Below are positions 17,285 through 26,948 of a stretch of 52,472 nt of DNA, one piece after another (within the stretch, counting starts at the first letter, position 1; each line of letters begins with the position of its first letter). The notes under the pieces are model-generated. The model made no database searches. It worked only from the letters and a program-made list of their open reading frames with translations, and was not told where the DNA came from. This stretch comes from Bacillota bacterium. Lineage in GTDB: Bacteria > Bacillota > Clostridia > Lachnospirales > Lachnospiraceae. The translations under genes and the position numbers were made by a program. The stretch is taken from the NCBI GenBank assembly GCA_023409835.1, contig JAEYQV010000009.1, positions 1-52,472 of the forward strand, read 5' to 3'.

Positions 17285-17713
17285 TTAGAAGCTGATACCA
17301 TATTCAGACATATGCTCGGCTATAGCATCCACATTCTCATAATCGTTGTTACTATCCCAGCGTTCCTTGCTCCAAATCTCTATCTTGTTTAAAACACCAA
17401 CAAAGACAATGTCCTTATCCAAGGCTGCATTCTCCCGGAGCTTAGCCGGTATTAATATTCTTCCCTGTTTATCAGCCTCACATGCAGAGGCGCAGGCCAT
17501 AAAATAACGCTGCAGCTGTCTGGCTTCCTTCGTTCCCGGAAGCGTTTGCAGCTTCTCAACGAATTTTTCCCATTCCTTATTCGGGTACGCAAACAGACAA
17601 CCATCAAGACCAAGGGTGACTACAAATTCGTCTCCCAGATCTTCCCTGAACTTGGATGGTATGATTATTCTGCCTTTTGAATCAATTGCATGATTGAATT
17701 CACCCATGAACAT
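17285..17713 (-). CDS. mraZ: Transcriptional regulator MraZ
   Basis: Double AbrB-like (SpoVT/AbrB fold) DNA-binding protein of the mra operon. Two repeats are visible, each with the DxKGR/DKQGR signature: HAIDSKGRIIIPSKFRE and EADKQGRILIPAKLRE. I choose ATG 17713 (AGGTG nine bases upstream) giving MFMGEFNHAID, the normal N-terminus, over GTG 17725. It is the first gene of the dcw cluster, and its own predicted binding repeats overlap the promoter immediately upstream, so autoregulation is likely by analogy to E. coli and Mycoplasma. Confidence 0.96.
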   Translation of the reverse strand: MFMGEFNHAIDSKGRIIIPSKFREDLGDEFVVTLGLDGCLFAYPNKEWEKFVEKLQTLPGTKEARQLQRYFMACASACEADKQGRILIPAKLRENAALDKDIVFVGVLNKIEIWSKERWDSNNDYENVDAIAEHMSEYGISF

Positions 17714-17749
17714 AGGCTGCTGCACCTGCTTTTCTTATGCTTTCTTTAC

Positions 17750-17796
17750 CCACTTTCGTGGCTATAAGCACCACTTTCCACCACTTCACTCCACTT
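17750..17796 (-). promoter_or_regulatory. MraZ-box operator repeats
   Basis: On the minus strand AAGTGG occurs at 17791-17796, 17781-17786, 17771-17776 and 17750-17755, spaced 10, 10 and 21 bp. MraZ is known to bind direct repeats of about this sequence at 10-bp period upstream of mraZ. The boxes cover the predicted transcription start and the leader, consistent with repression by MraZ. The third site is separated by a skipped period. Confidence 0.8.
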
Positions 17797-17804
17797 ATGA
17801 GACC

Positions 17805-17833
17805 ATTTTATATTAGTTTTGGGAATTTATCAA
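17805..17833 (-). promoter_or_regulatory. Sigma-A promoter of the mra/dcw cluster
   Basis: On the minus strand TTGATA (17828-17833) and TAAAAT (17805-17810) are separated by 17 bp. The start site would fall near 17798, at the edge of the first MraZ box. Confidence 0.7.
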
Positions 17834-17852
17834 GTATTAAAACAAAAAAATA

Positions 17853-17891
17853 AAGCACAGAATGCCCGTTTTTACTGGGAATTCTGTGCTT
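17853..17891 (-). terminator. Terminator downstream of lgt
   Basis: Arms AAGCACAGAAT (17853-17863) and ATTCTGTGCTT (17881-17891) pair perfectly, with inner CCC/GGG. On the minus strand the hairpin is followed by TATTTTTTTG. It lies 128 bp beyond the lgt stop codon and separates lgt from the mra promoter. The 17892-18019 stretch between is AT-rich with nothing else evident. Confidence 0.85.
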
Positions 17892-18019
17892 ATCAGCGAC
17901 AGCATTACAATATCTTGTACAATATACGAAAATCGAACAAAATATGTCAATATCTAGTCAAAATTCAAAATTTGGGAAATTAGCCCTATTTAGAAAAATT
18001 TAAGATTTATATTGAACAC

Positions 18020-18958
18020 TTATTTTACCTTAACCTTGCTGCTTTTGAAACGTTTGATTACAATCATTGTGATACATACCAGGAAGATAGCTGCAGCCAG
18101 AAGCTGGGAGATCGGGATTGCAGTCCCCCATAAAAACAGCTGATCCGTACGCATACCTTCGATCCAGAAACGTCCGAGGCCATATCCTGCCATATACAGA
18201 AGCATTACCTCACCGTCAAATTTCTTATGCTTGGTATAGAGAATCAGAAGAATCAATAATCCGAGATTCCAGAGGGATTCGTACAGAAACGTAGGATGTA
18301 CCTGAATATACTGAACGCCATCCACTACCTTAATGTTATTTCTGATCTCAATAATTCGGTCAATTAATGTCTGCTTCCCCGCATACTTTTCCTGGAGATT
18401 CGTAATGGGCATGGTATAATCATAGGTTACATCATTCAGATTTAACTGCATGGCAAATATATTATCCGTATATTTTCCGAATACCTCCCGATTAAAGAAG
18501 TTACCCCAACGGCCTATAATCTGCCCTGTGACCAAACCGATACAGCCCGTATCTGCCAGCAACCAGAACGAGTATTTCTTGACTCTGGTAAAGATAACCG
18601 CAGACAGAATTGCTCCGAAGATTCCACCATAGATCATCAGTCCGCCGTTTCTTAGGTTAAATACCTGAAGCGGATCGTCCTTAAACTCATCAAGAGCAAA
18701 CAGAACATAAAACAATCTGGTAAAAATAACGGATACAACGATGGCTATTAATGCAAAATCCAGATAAAGATCAGGCTTTTGACCGGTTCTCTTGGCCATC
18801 CACTCTGCAATCAGCCATCCGCATAGCATTCCTAAGCCTATTATGACTCCGTAAAATGCAATATGGAAGCCAAAGACATCAAAACCACTCGGTAAATTCT
18901 TAAACTCTATTCCCAGGTTAGGGAACCTGATATTCGTTGCTAAGAGCATTTGCATCAT
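18020..18958 (-). CDS. lgt: Prolipoprotein diacylglyceryl transferase Lgt
   Basis: Membrane enzyme that attaches diacylglycerol to the lipobox cysteine of prolipoproteins. Seven or so hydrophobic segments are visible. The catalytic signature GRWGNFFNREVFG is intact, as are HPTFLYESLWN and the C-terminal GRFWIEGMRTDQL. Starts are ambiguous: I take ATG 18958, just before the conserved NIRFPNLGIE; an open TTG at 19015 lacks a ribosome binding site. Two lipobox-bearing proteins in this window (serpin and DUF5050 protein) would be substrates. Confidence 0.95.
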   Translation of the reverse strand: MMQMLLATNIRFPNLGIEFKNLPSGFDVFGFHIAFYGVIIGLGMLCGWLIAEWMAKRTGQKPDLYLDFALIAIVVSVIFTRLFYVLFALDEFKDDPLQVFNLRNGGLMIYGGIFGAILSAVIFTRVKKYSFWLLADTGCIGLVTGQIIGRWGNFFNREVFGKYTDNIFAMQLNLNDVTYDYTMPITNLQEKYAGKQTLIDRIIEIRNNIKVVDGVQYIQVHPTFLYESLWNLGLLILLILYTKHKKFDGEVMLLYMAGYGLGRFWIEGMRTDQLFLWGTAIPISQLLAAAIFLVCITMIVIKRFKSSKVKVK

Positions 18959-19107
18959 GATCACCGCTTTCTGTAATTTATAAAATCTCTGAAGCTTACG
19001 TTCAGTCCTGAGCAAAATGAATATTCATCGTCCGAATCCCTTTTCTAAAAGCCCGGGAAGCTTACGTTTTGTTTCATAATACCGAGGACTGAGCTGTAAT
19101 CCATAGA

Positions 19108-20202
19108 TTATACATTAAAACGGAACAGAATTACGTCTCCGTCCTGTACCACATATTCCTTACCTTCCGAACGAACCAGCCCTTTATCCCGGGCATTGTT
19201 ATAATTTCCGCATTCCACAAGATTATGATAATTAACAATCTCAGCACGAATGAAGCCTCTCTCAAAATCAGAATGGATCTTACCCGCTGCCTGCGGAGCC
19301 TTTGTTCCGATCTTTATCGTCCATGCCCTCGTCTCCTTCGGACCGGCGGTCAGATAGCTGATCAAGCCGAGGAGTCGATAGCTGGCTTTAATTAATTTCT
19401 CCAGCCCGGATTCCGTTAGCCCCAGCTCTTCTAAGAACATTCTCTTCTCATCCTCATCAAGCTCGGCAATTTCCTGTTCTATCTGAGCACAGATGACAAA
19501 GGCCTCCGAATGCTCCTGCTCAGCGAAGGAATGTACCGCTTTGACATATTCATTGCTTGCTCCGTCATCCGCCAGATCATCTTCCTTCACATTAGCAGCA
19601 TAAATAACCGGTTTCGCCGTGAGCAGATTATAGGTATCAAGAATTTCCTGCTCCTCATCCTCAGCAACAAAGCTCTTCGCCAGCTTTCCCTCTTCCAGAT
19701 GCGCCATCAGCCGCTCCAGAAGCTCTGTCTCCTTTGCCATTGCTTTATCATTCTTCGCGGATTTGATTGTCTTAGACTTCCTGCGCTCCAGAATTTCCAG
19801 ATCCGAGAAGATGAGCTCCAGGTTAATTGTCTCAATATCTCTTAAGGGGTTAACCGAACCATCCACATGAATTACATTCGTATCATCAAAGCACCGTACT
19901 ACATGGACAATAGCATCCACTTCCCTGATGTTGGAAAGAAACTGGTTGCCGAGTCCTTCTCCCTTGGAAGCCCCCTTAACTAGACCTGCAATATCAACAA
20001 ACTCTATTATCGCCGGGGTAATCTTCTCAGAGTGATACAGATCGCTCAGTACCTGCAGTCTTTCATCCGGAACGGGAACAATACCGACATTCGGATCAAT
20101 CGTACAAAACGGATAGTTGGCTGATTCCGCTCCTGCCTTCGTTAATGAATTAAAAAGTGTGCTCTTTCCAACATTGGGTAAACCTACGATACCTAATTTC
20201 AT
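19108..20202 (-). CDS. ychF: Ribosome-associated ATPase/GTPase YchF
   Basis: OLA1/YchF family P-loop protein, 364 residues. The N-terminal G domain starts at residue 1 with MKLGIVGLPNVGKSTLFNSL and has DIAGLVKGASKGEGLGNQFL; a coiled-coil insertion and the C-terminal TGS domain (KIGTKAPQAAGKIHSDFERG) follow. Family members hydrolyse ATP rather than GTP and bind ribosomes; they act in stress responses. It stands between lgt and the thiN end of the priA cluster with nothing suggesting a special role. Confidence 0.97.
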   Translation of the reverse strand: MKLGIVGLPNVGKSTLFNSLTKAGAESANYPFCTIDPNVGIVPVPDERLQVLSDLYHSEKITPAIIEFVDIAGLVKGASKGEGLGNQFLSNIREVDAIVHVVRCFDDTNVIHVDGSVNPLRDIETINLELIFSDLEILERRKSKTIKSAKNDKAMAKETELLERLMAHLEEGKLAKSFVAEDEEQEILDTYNLLTAKPVIYAANVKEDDLADDGASNEYVKAVHSFAEQEHSEAFVICAQIEQEIAELDEDEKRMFLEELGLTESGLEKLIKASYRLLGLISYLTAGPKETRAWTIKIGTKAPQAAGKIHSDFERGFIRAEIVNYHNLVECGNYNNARDKGLVRSEGKEYVVQDGDVILFRFNV

Positions 20203-20390
20203 TTATTTCTTCCTTCCTACTAATCCTATTTTAAAGCAGACCTACCGCATAGTACTGCATTGCCTGCCAGCTTGTTCTCTTATTTAACATAGCATAGAAA
20301 TATTATCTTCAGCCTGTGTCAGTGGTATTCGATATTCATTATACAAACGGTCACACGCTTTTATTTATGATTCACATCGTTCCTTCTTCA

Positions 20391-21074
20391 TTAATCCCTG
20401 GTTTCAAATACCGCAAGGATTCCCTTGGTGAACTCTACCCTGGCTTCCTCTGTAACAATTTCATTGCTGATAGCCAGACTGCTGCCCGCGGTCAGGGTAA
20501 TATTATTCAACGGATATTTAAAACCGGTCAGTGTTATGCCATCGACATTGCCTGCAAAGGGCAGGAAGGAGATATAATCTCCGAACTGCTGATTCTTAAG
20601 TAAGGTAAAGCTCTCCTGTTTTAAATAAATCCTATTATTCTTATCCAGTATACTTGCACTGACATTCAGCTGCATCGGCAGCAGCAGAAGGTGAAGATTA
20701 GCCAGAGTATGGTCCAGCCTGCTTCCCGTTGCGCCGATCAGATCCAGCACCGACGGGTTATGCATTAAGGCAAGCTCAATCGCAATCTGGGTATCTGTCT
20801 TGTCCTTCTCGGTAGGGAAGGTCTTGATCGGGGTCGATGCTTCCCGATACCTTGCAAGTACCTGCTCCGGTACCGAATCGAAGTCCCCGACGATATAGTC
20901 GAGGGAAAGCTTCAGTCGGTCAGCCGCCAGCAGTCCATGGTCAGCGGCAATCAACATGGAGTAGGCTTCCTTTTCTATCCTATCCTGTAAAAAAGCCTCA
21001 TCGACCTGGCCGCCGGTAATAATCAATATTTTATTGCCGCTGACATTCCCAGCCATACATTCTCCATTCTGCAT
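20391..21074 (-). CDS. thiN: Thiamine pyrophosphokinase
   Basis: Makes thiamine pyrophosphate from thiamine and ATP. Motifs typical of the family: AADHGLLAADRL, DYIVGDFDSV, FPTEKDKTDTQIA and LIGATGSRLDHTLANLHLL. It starts eight bases after the rpe stop and is the final gene of the priA-to-thiN cluster, as in Bacillus. Length 227 is normal. Confidence 0.95.
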   Translation of the reverse strand: MQNGECMAGNVSGNKILIITGGQVDEAFLQDRIEKEAYSMLIAADHGLLAADRLKLSLDYIVGDFDSVPEQVLARYREASTPIKTFPTEKDKTDTQIAIELALMHNPSVLDLIGATGSRLDHTLANLHLLLLPMQLNVSASILDKNNRIYLKQESFTLLKNQQFGDYISFLPFAGNVDGITLTGFKYPLNNITLTAGSSLAISNEIVTEEARVEFTKGILAVFETRD

Positions 21075-21082
21075 AAAGCCTT

Positions 21083-21745
21083 TTACACTTCATGATCCTT
21101 GAATATCCGATGGAATTCGGCGATATTCTCCTTGATATTACCGGAAAACACAGAGGTTCCCGATACGATTACATTGGCACCTGCCTCCAACACCTGAGCG
21201 ACATTCTCGGTAGTGATACCGCCATCCACCTCGATATCAATACTAGCGCCCGCGCGCTCTGCTCTGTCCCTCAAAGCTTTAATTTTCTCCAGGGAAGAGG
21301 GGATAAAGGTCTGACCACCGAAGCCCGGATTCACGCTCATAATCAGTACCATATCCAGATCCTTTAGTACATAATCCAGCTTGTCCAACCCGGTTGCAGG
21401 GTTTAAGGTTACACCCGCCTTTAAGCCTAATTCCTTAATTGCAGTAATTGTCTTGTGCAGATGCCTGCAAGCCTCCGCATGAACGGTAATAATATCCGCA
21501 CCGGCTTCCTTAAACGCCTTCAGATAGCGTATTGGTTCCTCAATCATTAAATGAACATCAAAAATCAGCTTCGTATTCCTTCTGATGGAAGCGATAACCG
21601 GCATCCCGAAGCTGATACTGGGTACAAAACTTCCATCCATGACATCAATATGAAGATAAGGCGCTCCCGCTTCCTCAACCATTTGAATCTGTTCACCCAA
21701 AATATTAAAGTCTGCCGCTAAAATGGATGGTGCTAATTTTATCAT
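21083..21745 (-). CDS. rpe: Ribulose-phosphate 3-epimerase
   Basis: TIM-barrel enzyme interconverting ribulose-5-P and xylulose-5-P. Metal and catalytic motifs are in order: LAPSILAADF, HIDVMDGSFVPSISFG, FDVHLMIEEP, VNPGFGGQTF and VDGGI. 220 residues, canonical length and start. It follows rsgA and precedes thiN, the same order as in Bacillus. Confidence 0.97.
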   Translation of the reverse strand: MIKLAPSILAADFNILGEQIQMVEEAGAPYLHIDVMDGSFVPSISFGMPVIASIRRNTKLIFDVHLMIEEPIRYLKAFKEAGADIITVHAEACRHLHKTITAIKELGLKAGVTLNPATGLDKLDYVLKDLDMVLIMSVNPGFGGQTFIPSSLEKIKALRDRAERAGASIDIEVDGGITTENVAQVLEAGANVIVSGTSVFSGNIKENIAEFHRIFKDHEV

Positions 21746-21865
21746 ATAAATCCTCCAAGCATTCGATACCAGCGAATTTGTGCGTCAGCATAACTCCGCC
21801 AATCGTCCGGTAAATTTCTAGTCAGTCTGACCACTCTGTCACAAGATATCGGACAGGTGGAAAAG

Positions 21866-22747
21866 TTAATAACGTTTGATATCCTTGAGTTCGTCATAAA
21901 GAAGCTTGTAATTATCATAACGGATGTGACTGATTTTCCCCTCCTGCAGCGCTTCCTTTACCGCACAGTCCGGCTCATTCAGATGCTTACAACCGATGAA
22001 TCTGCAGCTTTCTTCATACTCCCCAAATTCAATGAAGTAATTCTTCAGCTCGTCCTTCTCTATTTCATTAATATAGAGGGAGCTGAAACCCGGCGTATCC
22101 ATGACATAAGTGTTTTCTTCCACATAAATCAGTTCGGAGTGCCTGGTCGTATGCTTCCCTCTTTTGATTTTCTCGCTGACGCTTCCTGTTTCCATGTTGG
22201 CTTCCGGTCTTAATACATTTATTAAGGATGATTTTCCGACACCGGAGGGTCCTGCAAGCACTGTAGTCTTCCCCCTCATCAGCTGAAAAACACTGGGCAA
22301 TCCGTCTCTCTTCAGCGTACTGGTGCAGATTACCTCATAGCCGCAACGAAGATAAGTATCCATCAATAAAGATACCTCCGACTCCGGGGCAATGTCCTTC
22401 TTATTAAAACAAACAACCGTAGGAACCTTCTGCCTCTGCATCATGATTAAAAAACGGTCCAATAGATTTAAATTCGGATCAGGCTCAGCAGCTGCAAAGA
22501 TCACCATTGCCTGATCCACATTTGCAACTGCCGGCCGTATTAATTCATTCCTTCGCGGGAGGATATCGATAATGGTACCCTTACCCTCCGGTTGATCATT
22601 GGTATCAATCTCTGCGTCATCGCCGACTAAGGGTTTGAGCTTCTGGTTTCGAAAAATCCCCTTCGCCTTACACTCATAAACCAGATTACTCTCCGGCACA
22701 TGAACATAGTAGAAGCCTGCTATACCTTTGATAATTTTACCCTTCAA
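21866..22747 (-). CDS. rsgA: Ribosome small-subunit biogenesis GTPase RsgA
   Basis: Circularly permuted GTPase needed for late 30S maturation. An N-terminal OB fold is followed by G4 (NKKD), G5, then G1 GPSGVGKSSLINVL and G3 DTPGF, and a C-terminal zinc knuckle CRFIGCKHLNEPDC. I start at TTG 22747: GGAGG sits six bases upstream and the kinase stop codon ends one base before. This gives 293 residues, the family length; longer frames would overlap prkC. The tight spacing implies translational coupling with prkC. Confidence 0.96.
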   Translation of the reverse strand: MKGKIIKGIAGFYYVHVPESNLVYECKAKGIFRNQKLKPLVGDDAEIDTNDQPEGKGTIIDILPRRNELIRPAVANVDQAMVIFAAAEPDPNLNLLDRFLIMMQRQKVPTVVCFNKKDIAPESEVSLLMDTYLRCGYEVICTSTLKRDGLPSVFQLMRGKTTVLAGPSGVGKSSLINVLRPEANMETGSVSEKIKRGKHTTRHSELIYVEENTYVMDTPGFSSLYINEIEKDELKNYFIEFGEYEESCRFIGCKHLNEPDCAVKEALQEGKISHIRYDNYKLLYDELKDIKRY

Positions 22748-22748
22748 G

Positions 22749-24884
22749 CTATTCCTCCACAGCTTCAAAATTGACAGTCCAGGTATAAGGAGTGGTTTCT
22801 CCCGGTTTAATATACGGTTCACCATCCACATAGACTGTTACGATGCCAGGTGTATCACTTTCACCCTCAATATTATCTATGGTAAAAGGAAAATCGGTAG
22901 TACTCAGCATAATCGGTTCTTCGAATAAGGTTGACTGCCATTCTCCCTGAACCATCTCAAAGACAAACTCGCCTTCTGCACCATCCCCCATCGTCTTAAG
23001 AGGATTATCCTCTGCGCGGATCGTAAGTGATCCGACATAGGAAACCGTTCCTGTACCGTTCGTCTCCGTATCAGCCGGCCCCTTACTGATGATGATATCG
23101 ATTTTATCCCCCTTCTTAACCTTCTCATTGGCTGTGGTAGACTGGAAGGTGACCTGACCGGCAGGATTTCTCTCGGAGGTTTCATAGCTGACAGTTCCCA
23201 ATGCCAGACCCGCATTGGTTAATGCCGTCGTAGCCTCCTCCAGTGTCATGCTATATAAGTTAGGAACCAGGGTGCTCTCAGCTCCGAGACTGACTACAAT
23301 GGTAACTTTGTCACCGGCAACTACCAGTGAATCCTTCGGCGGATTGGTCTCAATAACCTTATCCTTCTCAATCGTATCACTATAGATATAATCCGGTTCT
23401 GTCAGAAGTCCGGAATCCTTCAGTTTCTTCTCAGCCTGGGCTTCTGTCAGGTTATAGACATATGGAATCGTAAAGGATTCCGGTCCTGTACTGATCCAGA
23501 TGATTACATCCGTACCCTTTGCTTTGTCTCTATCCGCTTCCGGATACTGGGACATTACATAACCCTTATCATAATCCGGAGAGAAGTCCTCTTTCCAGGT
23601 AATAAAGGCATCCGGATCCACTGCATTGATCAGTGTCTCAGCGTCCTCCTTGGTATAACCGAGTACGGAGGGGAATTTATAGGTTTCAACCGTCTGTCCC
23701 GGTTCTGTAGTCGGTGTAAGAGTCGGCTCTTCGGTAGGAGTCTCTGTAATCTTATTATCAGGCTTGTCGCCAACCTTATCGCCCCCTCTGGGGAGTACAA
23801 GCCATATCACCAGACCGATAATAACTACCGCCAGAACGATGATAGCAACGATGCTGCCGACTGCGAAAAACTTATCAAATTTGGAATCTACAGCATCTAG
23901 ATCCTCATCATCCTCTGCAGCATTGTTATTTAGATTGGAGTTCTTGATATCCCGCATACTGTCATCCAGATATACACCATTCTTAATCCTGCTAAGATCG
24001 TCAGAAATATTTATCGTAGGAGAATCGCTTGCAACAAATGCGGGAATCTGAACGAAATCTCCGTCCGGATTTGCAATCGCTCTTTTTAAATCAAGAATCA
24101 GTTCCGAAGCGGAATGATACCTTCTCTCCGGTCTCTTCTGCATACATTTCTGAACAATCTTATCCACACTGATCGGTATATTCTGATCCAGCTCGCGTAA
24201 GGGCATTGCCTCACCCTGGATATGAAGGAGTGCCACCGATACCGTATTGTCACCGGCAAAGGGTACCTTACCGGACAACATCTCATACAGGGTCACACCC
24301 AGTGAATAGATGTCGCTCTTCTCGTCACTGTAGCCGCCTCTTGCCTGTTCCGGAGATAAATAATGTACCGAACCCATGGCATTGGACGTAATTGTATTGG
24401 AATTGGTTGCTTTTGCTATGCCAAAATCTGTAACCTTAACCTTACCATCTCTGGAAATAATAATATTCTGCGGCTTGATGTCCCTGTGGATGATGTGATT
24501 GTCATGGGCAGCTTCCATACCCTGGGCAATCTGAATCGCAATTCCTACCGCTTCCTTAACCTCCAGCTTACCCTTACGTTCAATAAAACGCTTAAGAGTA
24601 ATGCCTTCCACCAACTCCATTACTATGTAATGAAGACCGCTGTCATCACCTACATCATAAACATTTACGATATTCGGATGAGATAGTCCGGCCGCAGACT
24701 GAGCCTCTCCTCTGAATTTGTTAACAAAGCTTTTGTCACTGGAATATTCCGGCTTCAATACTTTAATCGCAACGAAACGGTTCAGCCTTTGGTCCTTCGC
24801 CTTATAGACATCAGCCATTCCGCCGGAACCGACATTATCAATTATTTCATACCGATCGCTGATATACATACCGGGTTTTAACAT
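22749..24884 (-). CDS. prkC: PASTA-containing Ser/Thr kinase PrkC
   Basis: Membrane Hanks-type kinase that responds to peptidoglycan fragments and lipid II. The kinase domain spans about 10-270 with glycine loop VGSGGMADVY, K41, HRD at 133-135 and DFG at 153-155. One membrane helix is at about 341-364. Outside are a T/P/E-rich stalk and three PASTA repeats (about 402-468, 469-535 and 536-603). The last 108 residues form an extra, apparently beta-rich extracellular region not present in Bacillus PrkC. The cognate phosphatase gene lies 17 bp upstream and rsgA starts one base downstream. Confidence 0.96.
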   Translation of the reverse strand: MLKPGMYISDRYEIIDNVGSGGMADVYKAKDQRLNRFVAIKVLKPEYSSDKSFVNKFRGEAQSAAGLSHPNIVNVYDVGDDSGLHYIVMELVEGITLKRFIERKGKLEVKEAVGIAIQIAQGMEAAHDNHIIHRDIKPQNIIISRDGKVKVTDFGIAKATNSNTITSNAMGSVHYLSPEQARGGYSDEKSDIYSLGVTLYEMLSGKVPFAGDNTVSVALLHIQGEAMPLRELDQNIPISVDKIVQKCMQKRPERRYHSASELILDLKRAIANPDGDFVQIPAFVASDSPTINISDDLSRIKNGVYLDDSMRDIKNSNLNNNAAEDDEDLDAVDSKFDKFFAVGSIVAIIVLAVVIIGLVIWLVLPRGGDKVGDKPDNKITETPTEEPTLTPTTEPGQTVETYKFPSVLGYTKEDAETLINAVDPDAFITWKEDFSPDYDKGYVMSQYPEADRDKAKGTDVIIWISTGPESFTIPYVYNLTEAQAEKKLKDSGLLTEPDYIYSDTIEKDKVIETNPPKDSLVVAGDKVTIVVSLGAESTLVPNLYSMTLEEATTALTNAGLALGTVSYETSERNPAGQVTFQSTTANEKVKKGDKIDIIISKGPADTETNGTGTVSYVGSLTIRAEDNPLKTMGDGAEGEFVFEMVQGEWQSTLFEEPIMLSTTDFPFTIDNIEGESDTPGIVTVYVDGEPYIKPGETTPYTWTVNFEAVEE

Positions 24885-24901
24885 GGTCTATCACCTCTTC
24901 T

Positions 24902-25624
24902 TCAAACTTTAATAATCACAACTGCTATGTTATCTTTCCCACCGTTCTGATTAGCACACTTTACCAGGGTTTCTGCTGCCGCCTCCGGATTGTCGGAATT
25001 CTCCTTTACAATCCGCTTGATTGTCTCATCCTCCAGCATATTCGTAAGTCCGTCAGAACACATAAGTACAATATCTCCCTCTTCCAGATTCACCTCGAAG
25101 AAGTCGGGCTGGGCAGTTACATTCGCACCAAGCGCCCTGGTTATTATGTTCTTATTCGGATGAACTCTGGCTTCTTCCCTGCCGAGCTCTCCGGTCTTCA
25201 CCATTGCTTCCACTAAGCTATGGTCTTCTGTTATCTGTTTTATTTCATTTCCTATCACATACAACCTGCTGTCACCGATATTAGCAACAAACATTTCATT
25301 ACCGAATATGGTCGCAACTACAAAGGTCGTTCCCATACCCTCAAGTTCACTCTGTTCCTGTGCCTTGCTTCTAAGTATTTCATTCGTTTCTGATATTGCG
25401 GTTTCTATCATTGCAATCGGGGAAGTATGATTGCTTTCCCTGATTCTTTGCGTAAAATACTCAACGCAGAACCTTGAAGCATAATCACCTGCATTATGTC
25501 CTCCCATCCCATCTGCCACAATGAATAAATTCGGCAGATTACCAATGGCATTTTCTTCACAAAAGACATAATCCTGGTTGATCTTTCGTCTTTCACCAAT
25601 ATCTGTTATTGAAAATGCTTTCAA
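24902..25624 (-). CDS. prpC: PP2C-type Ser/Thr phosphatase PrpC
   Basis: Mn/Mg-dependent phosphatase that reverses PrkC phosphorylation. PP2C metal motifs: NQDYVF, VADGMGGHNAGD, NIGDSRLY, LMCSDGLTNM and GGKDNIAVVI. I choose TTG 25624, seven bases after GGGAGG, giving KAFSITDIGERRKINQD as the N-terminus and 240 residues; a TTG at 25645 would include the ribosome binding site in the protein. Kinase and phosphatase are paired as in most Firmicutes. Confidence 0.95.
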   Translation of the reverse strand: MKAFSITDIGERRKINQDYVFCEENAIGNLPNLFIVADGMGGHNAGDYASRFCVEYFTQRIRESNHTSPIAMIETAISETNEILRSKAQEQSELEGMGTTFVVATIFGNEMFVANIGDSRLYVIGNEIKQITEDHSLVEAMVKTGELGREEARVHPNKNIITRALGANVTAQPDFFEVNLEEGDIVLMCSDGLTNMLEDETIKRIVKENSDNPEAAAETLVKCANQNGGKDNIAVVIIKV

Positions 25625-25760
25625 GCCTGCACCTCCCTGCTCCAATCGGATACATTTTGTTTACAATCGTTCATCCTTAGTGCGTATCTATATATAAACT
25701 GAGCTCTATATTTTAAAATGCTCCAATACAAAATATAGACCTCAGATTCCATGCCGATCC

Positions 25761-26804
25761 CTATGCCTGATTCCGGTCAAGGTAGCTCTTGCGCAACTGG
25801 CCGCAGGCAGCATCGATATCCGAGCCCATTTCTCTTCTTATAGTAACATTTATTCTATTTTTTTCAAGTATATTTTTAAAAATTTGTATTTTCCTGCTAC
25901 CGGATTTTTGATAATTTCTTTCTTTTATGGGATTTACGGGTATCAGATTCACATGACAGTTCAATCCCTTAATGAGTGAGCAAAGCTCCTTTGCGTGCTC
26001 TTCCTCATCATTAATTCCTTCCACAAGGCTGTATTCAAAGGTCAGTCTCCGCCCGGTTCTGTCATAATAATATTGAAATGCGTCCAGCACCTCCTTCAAC
26101 TCATACTGCCTGGCAACCGGCATCAGCTTCTTCCTTACCTCGTTATTCGGTGCATGGAGGGACAGAGCCAAAGTGACCGGTAACCCTTCGTCTGCAAATG
26201 CCCTGATCTTATCCTGAATTCCGCAGGTAGAGACCGTGATGTTCCTGGCACTGATATTAAGCCCCTCCGGGTCGGACAGAATTCTTAGGAATCGCATCAG
26301 ATTATCATAATTATCCAGCGGCTCCCCGGTTCCCATGACAACTACATTACTGACTCTCTCACCAGTCGCTGCCTGAATCCGATAGATCTGATCCAGCATC
26401 TCGGAGGGCAGAAGATCCCTTTCCTTTCCTCCGATGGTCGAAGCACAGAAGGCACAACCCATCCTGCAGCCAACCTGGGAAGAGATGCATACACTGTTGC
26501 CGTATTGGTACTTCATCAGTACGCTTTCGATCACCCTGTCATCTCTTAGACGAAATAAATACTTAATGGTTCCATCTGTTTCGGAATGCAGGGAATCCAC
26601 AGACTCCAAAACTGTCAGCGGATATTGCTCTACTAACAGTGCCCTTAAATCCTTTGGAAGATTCGTCATGGCCTCGTAGCTGTCTGCAAGCTTCACATGC
26701 ATCCATTCAAAAATCTGCTTTGCCCGGAACGTCGGCTGCTTCATATCCTTCAGTAGCTGCACCAGTTCCTCCTTATATAATGATTTGATATCTAAATTAT
26801 CCAT
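25761..26804 (-). CDS. rlmN: Dual-specificity RNA methyltransferase RlmN
   Basis: Radical SAM enzyme methylating C2 of A2503 in 23S rRNA and A37 of some tRNAs. The 4Fe-4S motif is CRMGCAFCAS (CxxxCxxC), followed by GTGEPLDNYDN and the methyl-accepting/catalytic cysteines typical of the family, one near the end in GSDIDAACGQL. I start at ATG 26804 (AGGA eight bases upstream) instead of GTG 26810. Situated between rsmB and prpC as in Bacillus. Confidence 0.96.
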   Translation of the reverse strand: MDNLDIKSLYKEELVQLLKDMKQPTFRAKQIFEWMHVKLADSYEAMTNLPKDLRALLVEQYPLTVLESVDSLHSETDGTIKYLFRLRDDRVIESVLMKYQYGNSVCISSQVGCRMGCAFCASTIGGKERDLLPSEMLDQIYRIQAATGERVSNVVVMGTGEPLDNYDNLMRFLRILSDPEGLNISARNITVSTCGIQDKIRAFADEGLPVTLALSLHAPNNEVRKKLMPVARQYELKEVLDAFQYYYDRTGRRLTFEYSLVEGINDEEEHAKELCSLIKGLNCHVNLIPVNPIKERNYQKSGSRKIQIFKNILEKNRINVTIRREMGSDIDAACGQLRKSYLDRNQA

Positions 26805-26948
26805 GTTCACAATCCTGTTCTATGATAACTCATCCGTCCGCCAAGGTATGTCTGCCGGAGTTAATTTATAGTTTTTCTATTCTGCCCTGCTATAAAAGAT
26901 AGTCCCAGCGCTTTATGCCTGCTTCTGGTAGGTCTGTTTAAAAACTTC

